From positions 1-19,274 of the forward strand of contig CAJUJO010000030.1 of assembly GCA_910586675.1 (NCBI GenBank): a stretch of 19,274 nt of DNA, written 5' to 3'. A program made the position numbers and the translations under genes. The notes beneath the pieces were generated by a model. That model searched no databases. It was not told the DNA's origin and saw only the letters and a list, made by a program, of their open reading frames with translations. Below, in pieces: positions 1-5,916 of this stretch. How positions within the stretch are numbered: the first letter of the stretch is position 1; each line of letters begins with the position of its first letter. The stretch is from an uncultured Christensenellaceae bacterium. Its GTDB lineage: Bacteria > Bacillota > Clostridia > Christensenellales > Borkfalkiaceae.

Positions 1-29
1 TCATTCCTCGCTTGAATACTTTTCCCGAT

Positions 30-58
30 ATTCTACTACTTCGCAAAACTTTTGTCAA
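30..58 (-). promoter_or_regulatory. Leftward sigma-A promoter leading out of the window
   Basis: On the minus strand a consensus -35 TTGACA (complement of 53-58) is separated by exactly 17 bp from a -10 TAGAAT (complement of 30-35). Transcription would begin near position 23 and run off the left edge. A minus-strand ATG sits at 4-2 directly behind GAGGA, too close for normal Shine-Dalgarno spacing, so the gene probably starts outside the window. Nothing else can be said about that gene. Confidence 0.6.
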
Positions 59-83
59 GGAAATTAAGGGCGAGGGAAAAACC

Positions 84-113
84 GTAAATAAATCGCGGAA
101 TTAGGCATACAAT
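84..113 (+). promoter_or_regulatory. Possible sporulation sigma-E-type promoter for the ytxC-like gene
   Basis: CATACAAT at 106-113 matches the mother-cell sigma-E -10 consensus CATACAHT. The upstream GTAAATA (84-90), 15 bp away, is only a partial match to a sigma-E -35. Transcription would start almost on the GTG at 120, so the transcript would be nearly leaderless if that start is right. The link to sporulation is inferred from the motif plus the YtxC-like product. Confidence 0.3.
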
Positions 114-119
114 AAAGTT

Positions 120-815
120 GTGGAAGAAATCACCGTATCGGAGCGGAAGGAAAGAAGCTCCAATATTACCTATTTATATAATGCGATGGCGGACGCGGTT
201 GCGCGTTTCGGCGGGAGAGAAGATTTGATGTTCGGCGATGCGCGCGCTGCGCTTCGCATATGCGGAAAAATTACGGCGCGGGAGAATCTCCGCGCCGTCC
301 TGCGCGAAAAAATATCCGAAGTTATCGGCGTGGGCTATAAATACGAGTTTCTCAAAGGGCGGCTTAACGTCTGTCTCGGGCGGAGAGAGAAAAAATTGCT
401 CTGCGCCGCCTTGATTGCCGCCGATCTCGAAGGCGATAAGGCGTATATCAGGCGAAAACTCGAACGCACGGAGGAGTATTCCATCGACGGATTTTATCAT
501 TTTCGCCTCGGCGCGCTTAGAGAAAAGTGGGAAAAAATCGTCGCCTATATTCCGAATGCCTTTTCTTCGTACGATTTGAAGAAATTCTGCGAGTTTCTCG
601 TCGGGGAAAGTCGGAATAAAATTTATATCAAGGGAAACACCGTATTCGGAGAAAATTTCACGCCGCTTCGCCGAAGCCGCCTTACGGGAGAGGAGGATAC
701 GGAAACGGAAATTATGCTTTCCGACGCGGGATTTGTTTACTGCCTCGGCGAGGTGGAAGATTCCGTGGGGGATTTTCTGCAAAAATATTATGCCGAACGC
801 GCGATTTTTTCTTGA
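120..815 (+). CDS. ytxC: YtxC-like putative sporulation protein
   Basis: This 231-residue protein resembles the YtxC family, whose biochemical role is unknown and which is linked to sporulation in Bacillus. The clearest match is the central IDGFYHFRLGALREKWEK segment (about residues 121-138), which fits the family's IDGF-x-FRL signature. The C-terminal end (FLQKYYAERAIFS) also resembles the family tail. It is shorter than B. subtilis YtxC (roughly 280 residues), mostly at the N-terminus. The frame opens only from position 105, so the longest start is the GTG at 120, but no Shine-Dalgarno precedes it. An ATG at 186 is an alternative and also lacks one, so the start is uncertain. Context supports the call: in B. 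subtilis ytxC lies directly before thrS, as here. Its stop codon overlaps the -35 box of the thrS promoter. No signal peptide or membrane segment is evident. Confidence 0.62.
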   Translation: MEEITVSERKERSSNITYLYNAMADAVARFGGREDLMFGDARAALRICGKITARENLRAVLREKISEVIGVGYKYEFLKGRLNVCLGRREKKLLCAALIAADLEGDKAYIRRKLERTEEYSIDGFYHFRLGALREKWEKIVAYIPNAFSSYDLKKFCEFLVGESRNKIYIKGNTVFGENFTPLRRSRLTGEEDTETEIMLSDAGFVYCLGEVEDSVGDFLQKYYAERAIFS

Positions 816-840
816 CAAACGGCTCCGAAAAGAATAGAAT
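812..840 (+). promoter_or_regulatory. Sigma-A promoter of thrS
   Basis: TTGACA at 812-817 and TAGAAT at 835-840 are separated by exactly 17 bp. The -35 box overlaps the stop codon of the upstream ytxC-like gene. The expected start point, near 847, sits just before the T-box stem I sequence. Confidence 0.8.
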
Positions 841-845
841 GAGTT

Positions 846-1056
846 TACCGAAAGACAAGTAGCCTTTGTCGTTTCCTCAAAGAGAGCGGGTTCACGGCTG
901 AAAGATCCGCAGGAAGGGCAGAACGCGAAACCGCTTCTCGGAAAACATTATATAATGTAAGAGAGGTCGGCGTTATCGCCGACAATTAAGGTGGAACCGC
1001 GCAGCAAATGCGTCCTTAAAATTCCCGTTAGGGTGTTTTAAGCGGCGCGTTTTTTT
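846..1056 (+). promoter_or_regulatory. T-box riboswitch (tRNA-Thr responsive), thrS leader
   Basis: The leader carries the ordered T-box landmarks. These are an AGTA-type motif near 856, GAGAG at 883-887, a distal stem I part with GGCTGAAAG, and a specifier loop with GAA followed by ACC (927-932), a threonine codon. The T-box core follows (AAGGTGGAACCGCGCAGC region, 988-1005), and its TGGA (992-995) is positioned to pair with the 3' end of uncharged tRNA. In T-box logic, uncharged tRNA-Thr stabilises the antiterminator, whose 3' part includes GCGTCCTT that otherwise forms the terminator. The TGGA bulge predicts a U discriminator base in the matching tRNA. The ACC specifier agrees with the downstream threonyl-tRNA synthetase. 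Confidence 0.93.
1010..1056 (+). terminator. T-box-controlled intrinsic terminator
   Basis: GCGTCCTTAAAA (1010-1021) pairs with TTTTAAGCGGCGC (1036-1048) as 12 bp with one bulged C. A small CCC/GGG hairpin lies in the loop, and a seven-T tract follows at 1050-1056. The left arm overlaps the T-box antiterminator, so the two structures are mutually exclusive. Confidence 0.85.
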
Positions 1057-1084
1057 ATGCGGCGAAGCATTCGGAGGTATGGCC

Positions 1085-2992
1085 ATGAAAATTATTTTGA
1101 AAAACGGAGACGAAATTCAGGCGGCGGATGGGGCGAGTTGTTTTTCCGTCGCGCAAGGCATTTCGGAAGGGCTGGCGCGCGCCGCCGTAGCGGCAAAAGT
1201 GAACGGAAGGATTACCGACCTTACAAGCCCGCTTGCCGACGGCGATACGCTGGAAATTATCACGATGAAGGATAAAGAAGGCTTAGAGGTATATCGTCAT
1301 ACCTGCGCTCACGTTTTGGCGCAGGCGCTGAAAACAATATATCCCACCTGTAAGCTTGCGATCGGCCCCGTTATCGACAACGGATTTTATTACGATGTCG
1401 ATTTCAAAACGCCCATCACGATGGAAGATTTCGCCAAAATCGAAGCGGAGATGAAGAAAATCATAAAGAGCAACCTTCCCATCGAGCGCTTTACGCTCCC
1501 GCGCGAGGAAGCCATTGCTTTAATGAGCAAGTATCACGAAAATTATAAAGTGGAGCTTGTGCAGGATCTGCCCGAGGGCGAGGAAATCTCCTTTTATAAG
1601 CAGGGCGCGTTTACCGACCTGTGCCGCGGGCCGCACCTTCCCTCCACGGGCAAAATAAAGGCGTTCAAGCTCGTGTCCATCGCGGGAGCGTATTGGCGGG
1701 GCGATGAAAAGAAAAAGATGCTTACCCGCATTTACGGCACGGCGTTTGCGAAGAAGGAAGAAATGGACGCTTATTTCGAGATGCTTGAAGAAGCGAAGAA
1801 GCGCGATCACGTAAAGCTCGGAAAGGAGTTAAAGCTCTTTGCGCTGCTCAACGAGGGGAAGGGCTTCCCGTTCTTTTTGCCCAACGGCATGATCCTCAAA
1901 AATCTGCTCGTCGATTATTGGCGTTCCGTGCATCGCAGGGAGGGCTACGTCGAGGTGCAGACGCCCATGATCATGACCCGCTCGCTCTGGGAAACTTCGG
2001 GGCATTGGGATCATTATAAAGAGAATATGTATACGACCAAGATCGACGGCGAGGACTGCGCGGTAAAACCCATGAACTGCCCGGGCGGCATGCTCGTATA
2101 TAAGACTTCGCCGCACAGCTATAAGGATTTCCCTATTCGCATGGGTGAGCTCGGACTTGTGCACCGCCACGAAAAGAGCGGGCAGCTGCACGGGCTCATG
2201 CGCGTGCGCTGCTTCACGCAGGACGACGCGCATATCTTCATGCTTCCCGAACAGATCGAGGACGAAATCAAGGGCGTGGTGCGCATCATCGACGAGGTGT
2301 ATAAGCTCTTCGGCTTCAAATATCACGTGGAGCTTTCCACTCGTCCCGAAAACAGCATGGGGAGCGACGAGGATTGGAATGCAGCGACGGGCGCTCTCGA
2401 AACGGCGCTCAAAGATATCGGGCTGGAATATGAAATCAACGAGGGCGACGGCGCGTTTTACGGGCCGAAGATCGACTTTCATCTCGAAGACAGCATCGGC
2501 AGAACGTGGCAGTGCGGAACCATTCAGCTCGACTTCCAGATGCCGCAGCGCTTCGAGTTGGAATACGTGGGCGAGGACGGGCAGAAGCACCGCCCGATCA
2601 TGATTCACCGCGTGGTGTTCGGTTCCATCGAACGGTTTATCGGTATTCTTATCGAGCATTTCGCGGGCAAATTCCCCGTGTGGCTGGCTCCCGAACAGAT
2701 AAAAGTTCTTCCCGTAACTGACCGCGCCGCAGAGTATGCGCAGAAGCTCGTTTCGGAAATGACGGCGCTCGGGTTGCGCGCTTCCGCAGACCTGAGAAAG
2801 GAAAAAATCGGCAGAAAGATTCTTGATGCGGAACTGGAAAAAGTGCCCTACAAGCTCGTCGTCGGCGACAAGGAAGTGGAGGAAGGAACAGTTTCCGTCC
2901 GCCGCCGCGGGGAAGGGGATATCGGCGCCATGGAAAAGGATAAATTCTTTGCTTTGGTCAAAGAAGAAAACGATTCCAAGAAAATCTTCTAA
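1085..2992 (+). CDS. thrS: Threonyl-tRNA synthetase
   Basis: Cytoplasmic class II synthetase that charges tRNA-Thr with threonine. Domains in order: N-terminal TGS domain (about 1-62), the editing/SAD domain with HTCAH (H72, H76) forming the HxxxH motif, the catalytic core, and a C-terminal anticodon-binding domain from about 535. The core includes MNCPGGM, RVRCFTQDDAHIF and MIHRVVFGSIERFIGILIEH, which supply the expected zinc-binding Cys, His and His plus motifs 2 and 3. Length (635 residues) is normal. Two ATGs lie close together at 1079 and 1085. GGAGG at 1073-1077 is one base from the first but seven from the second, so 1085 is preferred and the protein begins MKIILKNG. Expression is expected to rise on threonine starvation through the upstream T-box. 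No strong terminator follows the stop, so some readthrough into the infC unit is possible. Confidence 0.98.
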   Translation: MKIILKNGDEIQAADGASCFSVAQGISEGLARAAVAAKVNGRITDLTSPLADGDTLEIITMKDKEGLEVYRHTCAHVLAQALKTIYPTCKLAIGPVIDNGFYYDVDFKTPITMEDFAKIEAEMKKIIKSNLPIERFTLPREEAIALMSKYHENYKVELVQDLPEGEEISFYKQGAFTDLCRGPHLPSTGKIKAFKLVSIAGAYWRGDEKKKMLTRIYGTAFAKKEEMDAYFEMLEEAKKRDHVKLGKELKLFALLNEGKGFPFFLPNGMILKNLLVDYWRSVHRREGYVEVQTPMIMTRSLWETSGHWDHYKENMYTTKIDGEDCAVKPMNCPGGMLVYKTSPHSYKDFPIRMGELGLVHRHEKSGQLHGLMRVRCFTQDDAHIFMLPEQIEDEIKGVVRIIDEVYKLFGFKYHVELSTRPENSMGSDEDWNAATGALETALKDIGLEYEINEGDGAFYGPKIDFHLEDSIGRTWQCGTIQLDFQMPQRFELEYVGEDGQKHRPIMIHRVVFGSIERFIGILIEHFAGKFPVWLAPEQIKVLPVTDRAAEYAQKLVSEMTALGLRASADLRKEKIGRKILDAELEKVPYKLVVGDKEVEEGTVSVRRRGEGDIGAMEKDKFFALVKEENDSKKIF

Positions 2993-3009
2993 AAATTCCG
3001 TAAAAGCGG

Positions 3010-3038
3010 TTGACAATTCCCTGTGGGCATGTTATGAT
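3010..3038 (+). promoter_or_regulatory. Sigma-A promoter of infC-rpmI-rplT
   Basis: TTGACA at 3010-3015 and TATGAT at 3033-3038 with an exact 17-bp spacer. The start point near 3045 gives a leader of about 155 nt before the infC start. Confidence 0.8.
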
Positions 3039-3044
3039 GATACA

Positions 3045-3184
3045 GTCAAGCAGAGGTCAACCCTTCTCTCCGTATGCAAACGCTTTACGGGTCGATTATT
3101 TTTCTTAGTTGCCGCGGCGTATATTCGCTCGCGAGAAGAAAGAATGATTCGGGTTGCGCTCTTGCGCGACCCGTTATTATTTCC
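3045..3184 (+). promoter_or_regulatory. infC operon leader, probable L20-type attenuator
   Basis: The leader contains four mutually complementary segments: CAACCC (3058-3063), CGGGTCG (3088-3094), GGGTTGCGC (3151-3159) and GCGCGACCC (3164-3172). The last two form a 9-bp hairpin with a TCTT loop followed by a T-rich but interrupted tract (3173-3182), like a weak terminator. CGGGTCG is perfectly complementary to CGACCCG (3167-3173), and CAACCC to GGGTTG (3151-3156), so an alternative fold can break the hairpin. In Firmicutes this operon is known to be repressed by L20 through leader attenuation. Position and architecture fit that, but I cannot confirm the L20-binding fold by eye. Confidence 0.6.
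3151..3182 (+). terminator. Weak attenuator hairpin in the infC leader
   Basis: A 9-bp GC-rich stem (3151-3159 with 3164-3172, one G-U pair) with a 4-nt loop, followed by GTTATTATTT. The T tract is interrupted, which suits a regulated rather than constitutive terminator. It ends just before the GAGAGG ribosome binding site of infC at 3185-3190. Confidence 0.5.
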
Positions 3185-3199
3185 GAGAGGTAAAAGGTT

Positions 3200-3712
3200 A
3201 TCAAAACGCAGAATCAGTTGAACGGCGACATCCGCGACCGCGAGATCCGCGTGATCGGTTCGTCGGGGGAAATGCTCGGCGTCATGTCGCCGAGAGACGC
3301 GCTCCGTCTTGCGGAAGAGGAAGATCTCGACCTTGTAAAAATTTCACCCAACGCGGTGCCCCCCGTTTGCAAGATCATGGACTGGGGCAAGTTCAAATTC
3401 GAACAGGCGAAAAAGGAAAAGGAGAACCGCAGAAACCAAAAAATCGTCGAAATCAAGGAAGTTCAGCTTTCCATGACGATCGACGTAGGCGACGTCAACG
3501 TGAAGGCAAAGCAGGCGACGCGTTTTTTGGAAGCGGGCAATAAGGTAAAGGTTTCCATTCGTCTGCGCGGCAGGCAGATGGCGCACGCATCCCTTGCAAA
3601 AGATGTCATGAATCGCTTTTACGAAATGCTCAAAGAGCTTGCGGTCATCGAAAAACCGATGAATATGGAAGGGCGCAATATCATCATGATTCTCGCGCCC
3701 GCGAAGAAATAA
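3200..3712 (+). CDS. infC: Translation initiation factor IF-3 (rare ATC start)
   Basis: Binds the 30S subunit, blocks premature 50S joining and proofreads initiator tRNA and start codon. The N-terminal domain is recognised by NGDIRDREIRVIG and SPNAVPPVCKIMDWGKF, followed by a lysine-rich linker (EQAKKEKENRRNQK) and the C-terminal domain ending GRNIIMILAPAKK. No ATG exists at the 5' end. The first ordinary candidate is a TTG at 3218 with no proper Shine-Dalgarno. An in-frame ATC at 3200 lies nine bases after GAGAGG (3185-3190) and gives a 170-residue protein of normal length starting (M)KTQNQLNGDIRDRE. Rare ATT or ATC starts are a known autoregulatory hallmark of infC, since IF3 itself rejects such codons. 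First gene of the infC-rpmI-rplT operon. Confidence 0.95.
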   Translation: MKTQNQLNGDIRDREIRVIGSSGEMLGVMSPRDALRLAEEEDLDLVKISPNAVPPVCKIMDWGKFKFEQAKKEKENRRNQKIVEIKEVQLSMTIDVGDVNVKAKQATRFLEAGNKVKVSIRLRGRQMAHASLAKDVMNRFYEMLKELAVIEKPMNMEGRNIIMILAPAKK

Positions 3713-3775
3713 GGATTCCGCGCCGAAAAGGCGGAAATATAAGAAAAAACATTGTAAAATTTGGAGGATAAAGGT

Positions 3776-3976
3776 ATGCCGAAACAGAAATCGCACAGCG
3801 GTTCGAAAAAACGCTTTTGGCTGACCGGCAGCGGCAAGGTCAACAGACCCCACGGCGGCAAGAATCACAAGGCGGAAACCAAGAACAGAAAGAGAAAGAG
3901 AAATTTACGTCAGACGACGCTCGTTTCCTCTGCGCAGGAAAACAACGTCAAGAAGATGATTCCTTACAAGGATTAA
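3776..3976 (+). CDS. rpmI: 50S ribosomal protein L35
   Basis: Small basic 66-residue protein of the large ribosomal subunit. The N-terminus MPKQKSHSGSKKRFWLTGSG and the run RPHGGKNHKAETKNRKRKRN are typical of bL35. The ATG at 3776 follows GGAGG (3763-3767) by eight bases. An upstream in-frame TTG at 3761 would lie within the ribosome binding site region and is rejected. It sits between infC and rplT in the conserved order. A short GC-rich hairpin lies in the infC-rpmI gap (about 3716-3736). Confidence 0.97.
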   Translation: MPKQKSHSGSKKRFWLTGSGKVNRPHGGKNHKAETKNRKRKRNLRQTTLVSSAQENNVKKMIPYKD

Positions 3977-3992
3977 CGGGAGGTAGACTGTA

Positions 3993-4343
3993 ATGCGTAT
4001 TAAAAGAGGCGTGAACGCCGTTAAAAAACGTAGAAAGATTTTCAAGCTCGCTAAGGGCTATTTCGGAAATAAAAGCAAAAATTACCGCATCGCGCGCGAA
4101 GCGGTCATGAAGTCGCTCAACTATGCGTATATCGGAAGAAAGAGAAGAAAGCGTGATATGCGTTCCCTGTGGATTGCAAGAATCAATGCGGGCGCAAGGC
4201 TCAACGGACTTTCTTATTCCAAGCTCATGCACGGGCTGAAAACGGCGGGTATAGAGCTTAACCGTAAAGTCCTTGCGGATATCGCAGTGTCCGACGCGGC
4301 GGCATTTTCCGAGCTTTGCTGCAAAGCAAAGGCCGCGCTGTAA
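3993..4343 (+). CDS. rplT: 50S ribosomal protein L20
   Basis: A 116-residue basic protein needed early in 50S assembly, and in Firmicutes the repressor of its own operon through the infC leader. Typical features are the start MRIKRGVNAVKKRRKIFKLA, KGYFGNKSKNYRIAREAV, and the globular part with RDMRSLWIARINAGARLNGLSYSKLMHGL. Start ATG at 3993 follows GGGAGGT (3978-3984). It is the last gene of the operon, 16 bases after rpmI, and is followed by a strong terminator. Confidence 0.98.
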   Translation: MRIKRGVNAVKKRRKIFKLAKGYFGNKSKNYRIAREAVMKSLNYAYIGRKRRKRDMRSLWIARINAGARLNGLSYSKLMHGLKTAGIELNRKVLADIAVSDAAAFSELCCKAKAAL

Positions 4344-4357
4344 GCGGTATATGATTG

Positions 4358-4386
4358 AAAAAAGTCTTTGTAAAAAGGCTTTTTTT
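4358..4386 (+). terminator. Terminator of the infC-rpmI-rplT operon
   Basis: AAAAAAGTCTTT (4358-4369) pairs with AAAGGCTTTTTT (4374-4385) as a 12-bp stem with a GTAA loop, ending in a seven-T tract at 4380-4386. It finishes only ten bases before the next start codon. Confidence 0.85.
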
Positions 4387-4396
4387 ACTATTAAAA

Positions 4397-5140
4397 ATGG
4401 TTATCGTTTCAAGGAATAACGCTCTCGTAAAGGAGCTCGCTTCGCTGAAAGAAAAGAAGTTCCGCAAAGAGCGGGGCGCCTTTCTCGTCGAAGGTGGTAA
4501 AATGGTGCGCGAGTGCGCGGCAAGCGGACTTGAAATAATGCGCTTGATCGTTCGAGAAGACTACGGAGGCGAAACGTTTTCTCTTCCCGCCGTGAGGCTC
4601 GGGGCGGACGCGTTCCGCGCCGTATGCGACGAAAAAACGCCGCAGGGAATCGTCGCGGAAGTCGCGTTACCGCGTTATCCGCTTCGTCCGCCCGAAGGCT
4701 CTTGTCTGTTTCTCGACGGGGTTTCCGATCCCGCCAACGTCGGCGCAATTGTTCGTTCGGCGGTCGCCGCGGGGTATCGGGAAATTTATTGTGCCGACTG
4801 CGCCGATCCGTTTTCGCCTAAGAGCGTCCGTGCCAGTATGAGCGGCGTATTCTTTGCCCGAATCATGGAAGGCACGCGGGAAGAAATTTTCGACGCGTTG
4901 AAAGGAGTTTCCATGATCGCGGCGGATATGTCGGGGGAAAACGTGTTTTCCTTTGAGCCGCCCGAACGGTTTGCGCTCTGCGTCGGGAACGAGGGCGGGG
5001 GACTTTCCGCTCAAACGCGCGATCGCGCGCGGTATACCGTGCGCATTCCTATGAACGAACGGACGGAGAGTTTGAATGCGGCGGTTTCCGCAAGCATTCT
5101 TATGTACGAATTAAAAAGAAAGAATTTTATGAACGGTTAA
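4397..5140 (+). CDS. SpoU/TrmH-family RNA 2'-O-methyltransferase (probably rRNA)
   Basis: A SAM-dependent ribose 2'-O-methyltransferase of the SPOUT (knotted) class, acting on RNA in the cytoplasm. The three SpoU motifs are present: LDGVSDPANVGAIVRSA (about 107-122), CVGNEGGGLS, and IPMNERTESLNAAVSASI near the C-terminus. Residues 20-90 (FRKERGAFLVEGGKMVRE and following) form the usual N-terminal substrate-recognition domain of the RlmB/YsgA-like subgroup. The substrate nucleotide cannot be told from sequence. The frame extends up to 4355, but that lies inside the rplT terminator, so the ATG at 4397 (247 residues) is preferred. It has no recognisable Shine-Dalgarno sequence. B. subtilis carries a homologue (ysgA) in the same general chromosomal region as these ribosomal genes. 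Probably co-transcribed with yebC and proA. Confidence 0.9.
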   Translation: MVIVSRNNALVKELASLKEKKFRKERGAFLVEGGKMVRECAASGLEIMRLIVREDYGGETFSLPAVRLGADAFRAVCDEKTPQGIVAEVALPRYPLRPPEGSCLFLDGVSDPANVGAIVRSAVAAGYREIYCADCADPFSPKSVRASMSGVFFARIMEGTREEIFDALKGVSMIAADMSGENVFSFEPPERFALCVGNEGGGLSAQTRDRARYTVRIPMNERTESLNAAVSASILMYELKRKNFMNG

Positions 5141-5175
5141 AATTGCGCGAAAAAGGGCGCAAAAGGAGTGATTTT

Positions 5176-5916
5176 ATGTCCGGACACAGCAAATGGCACA
5201 ACATTGCGGCAAAAAAAGGTAAGGCGGACGCCGCAAGAGGCAAGATTTTTACTAAACTCGGCAGAGAAATCGCCGTGGCGGCCAAGGGAAATCCCAACCC
5301 TTCCACCAATTCCAAGTTGGCTGACGTCATTGCAAAAGCAAAGGCGGCGAACATGCCGAACGACAATATCGAGCGCTCTATCAAGCGCGCGGCGGGGGAG
5401 TTGGGCGATAAAGACTATAAAGAACTTACGTATGAAGGATACGGCGTTGCGGGCGCGGCGGTCATTATTACTACGCTTACCGACAACAACAACCGTACCG
5501 CGGGCGACGTGCGCGCCATTATGTCCAAGCACGGCGGTTCGCTCGGCAACACGGGCTGCGTTTCCTATATGTTCGACAATAAGGGGCTCATTGTCGTCGA
5601 ACGCACGCCCGTCTTGGACGAGGATTCCGTAACAGAATACGCCATCGAAGCGGGCGCGGAGGACGTCGTAACGCAGGAGGACGCCTTCGAGATTTATACA
5701 GACGTTCCTTCTTTTTCCGAAGCGCGTAAGTTTTTGGAGGACAAGGGGCTTCATTTCCTGCAAGCGGAAATTACCATGATCCCGCAGAGCAAAATCACGC
5801 TCCCCGACGATAAGTTGGAGACCTTCAAAAAGATGCTGGAAAAGCTGGACGAGAACGACGACGTGCAGGAAATCTATCATAATGTAGAGCTACCCGAAGA
5901 AGAGGAAGAGGAATGA
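5176..5916 (+). CDS. yebC: YebC/PmpR (TACO1) family protein
   Basis: A 246-residue YebC family protein. The family has been described both as DNA-binding regulators and, more recently, as factors that help ribosomes through difficult stretches such as proline runs. Family hallmarks are the start MSGHSKWHNIAAKKGKADAA, the segment NMPNDNIERSIKRA, the glycine-rich YEGYGVAGAAVIITTLTDN and GGSLGNTGCVSYMF. The ATG at 5176 follows AAAAGGAG (5161-5168). A small TTGCGC/GCGCAA stem (5143-5162) abuts that site and could mask it. The tail is seven glutamates with one proline, and the purine-rich DNA encoding it also supplies the ribosome binding site for proA, whose ATG overlaps this stop by four bases. 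Confidence 0.95.
   Translation: MSGHSKWHNIAAKKGKADAARGKIFTKLGREIAVAAKGNPNPSTNSKLADVIAKAKAANMPNDNIERSIKRAAGELGDKDYKELTYEGYGVAGAAVIITTLTDNNNRTAGDVRAIMSKHGGSLGNTGCVSYMFDNKGLIVVERTPVLDEDSVTEYAIEAGAEDVVTQEDAFEIYTDVPSFSEARKFLEDKGLHFLQAEITMIPQSKITLPDDKLETFKKMLEKLDENDDVQEIYHNVELPEEEEEE

Noticed and set aside
174..818. 214-residue minus-strand frame opposite the ytxC-like gene
   Set aside because: It is the complement of a gene with family similarity and synteny, has no recognisable product, and its start overlaps the thrS promoter.
1079..1084. First ATG of thrS as the start
   Set aside because: GGAGG ends at 1077, leaving only one base before this ATG. The ATG at 1085 has normal seven-base spacing.
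1829..3016. 395-residue minus-strand frame opposite thrS
   Set aside because: It is an antisense shadow of a certain gene. Its His- and Phe-rich composition reflects complemented codons and it shows no known motif.
3154..3543. 129-residue plus-strand frame in the infC region
   Set aside because: It overlaps infC in another frame, is arginine-rich and starts inside the leader hairpin.
3761..3775. TTG upstream start for rpmI
   Set aside because: It overlaps the ribosome binding site of the ATG at 3776, which gives the typical L35 N-terminus.
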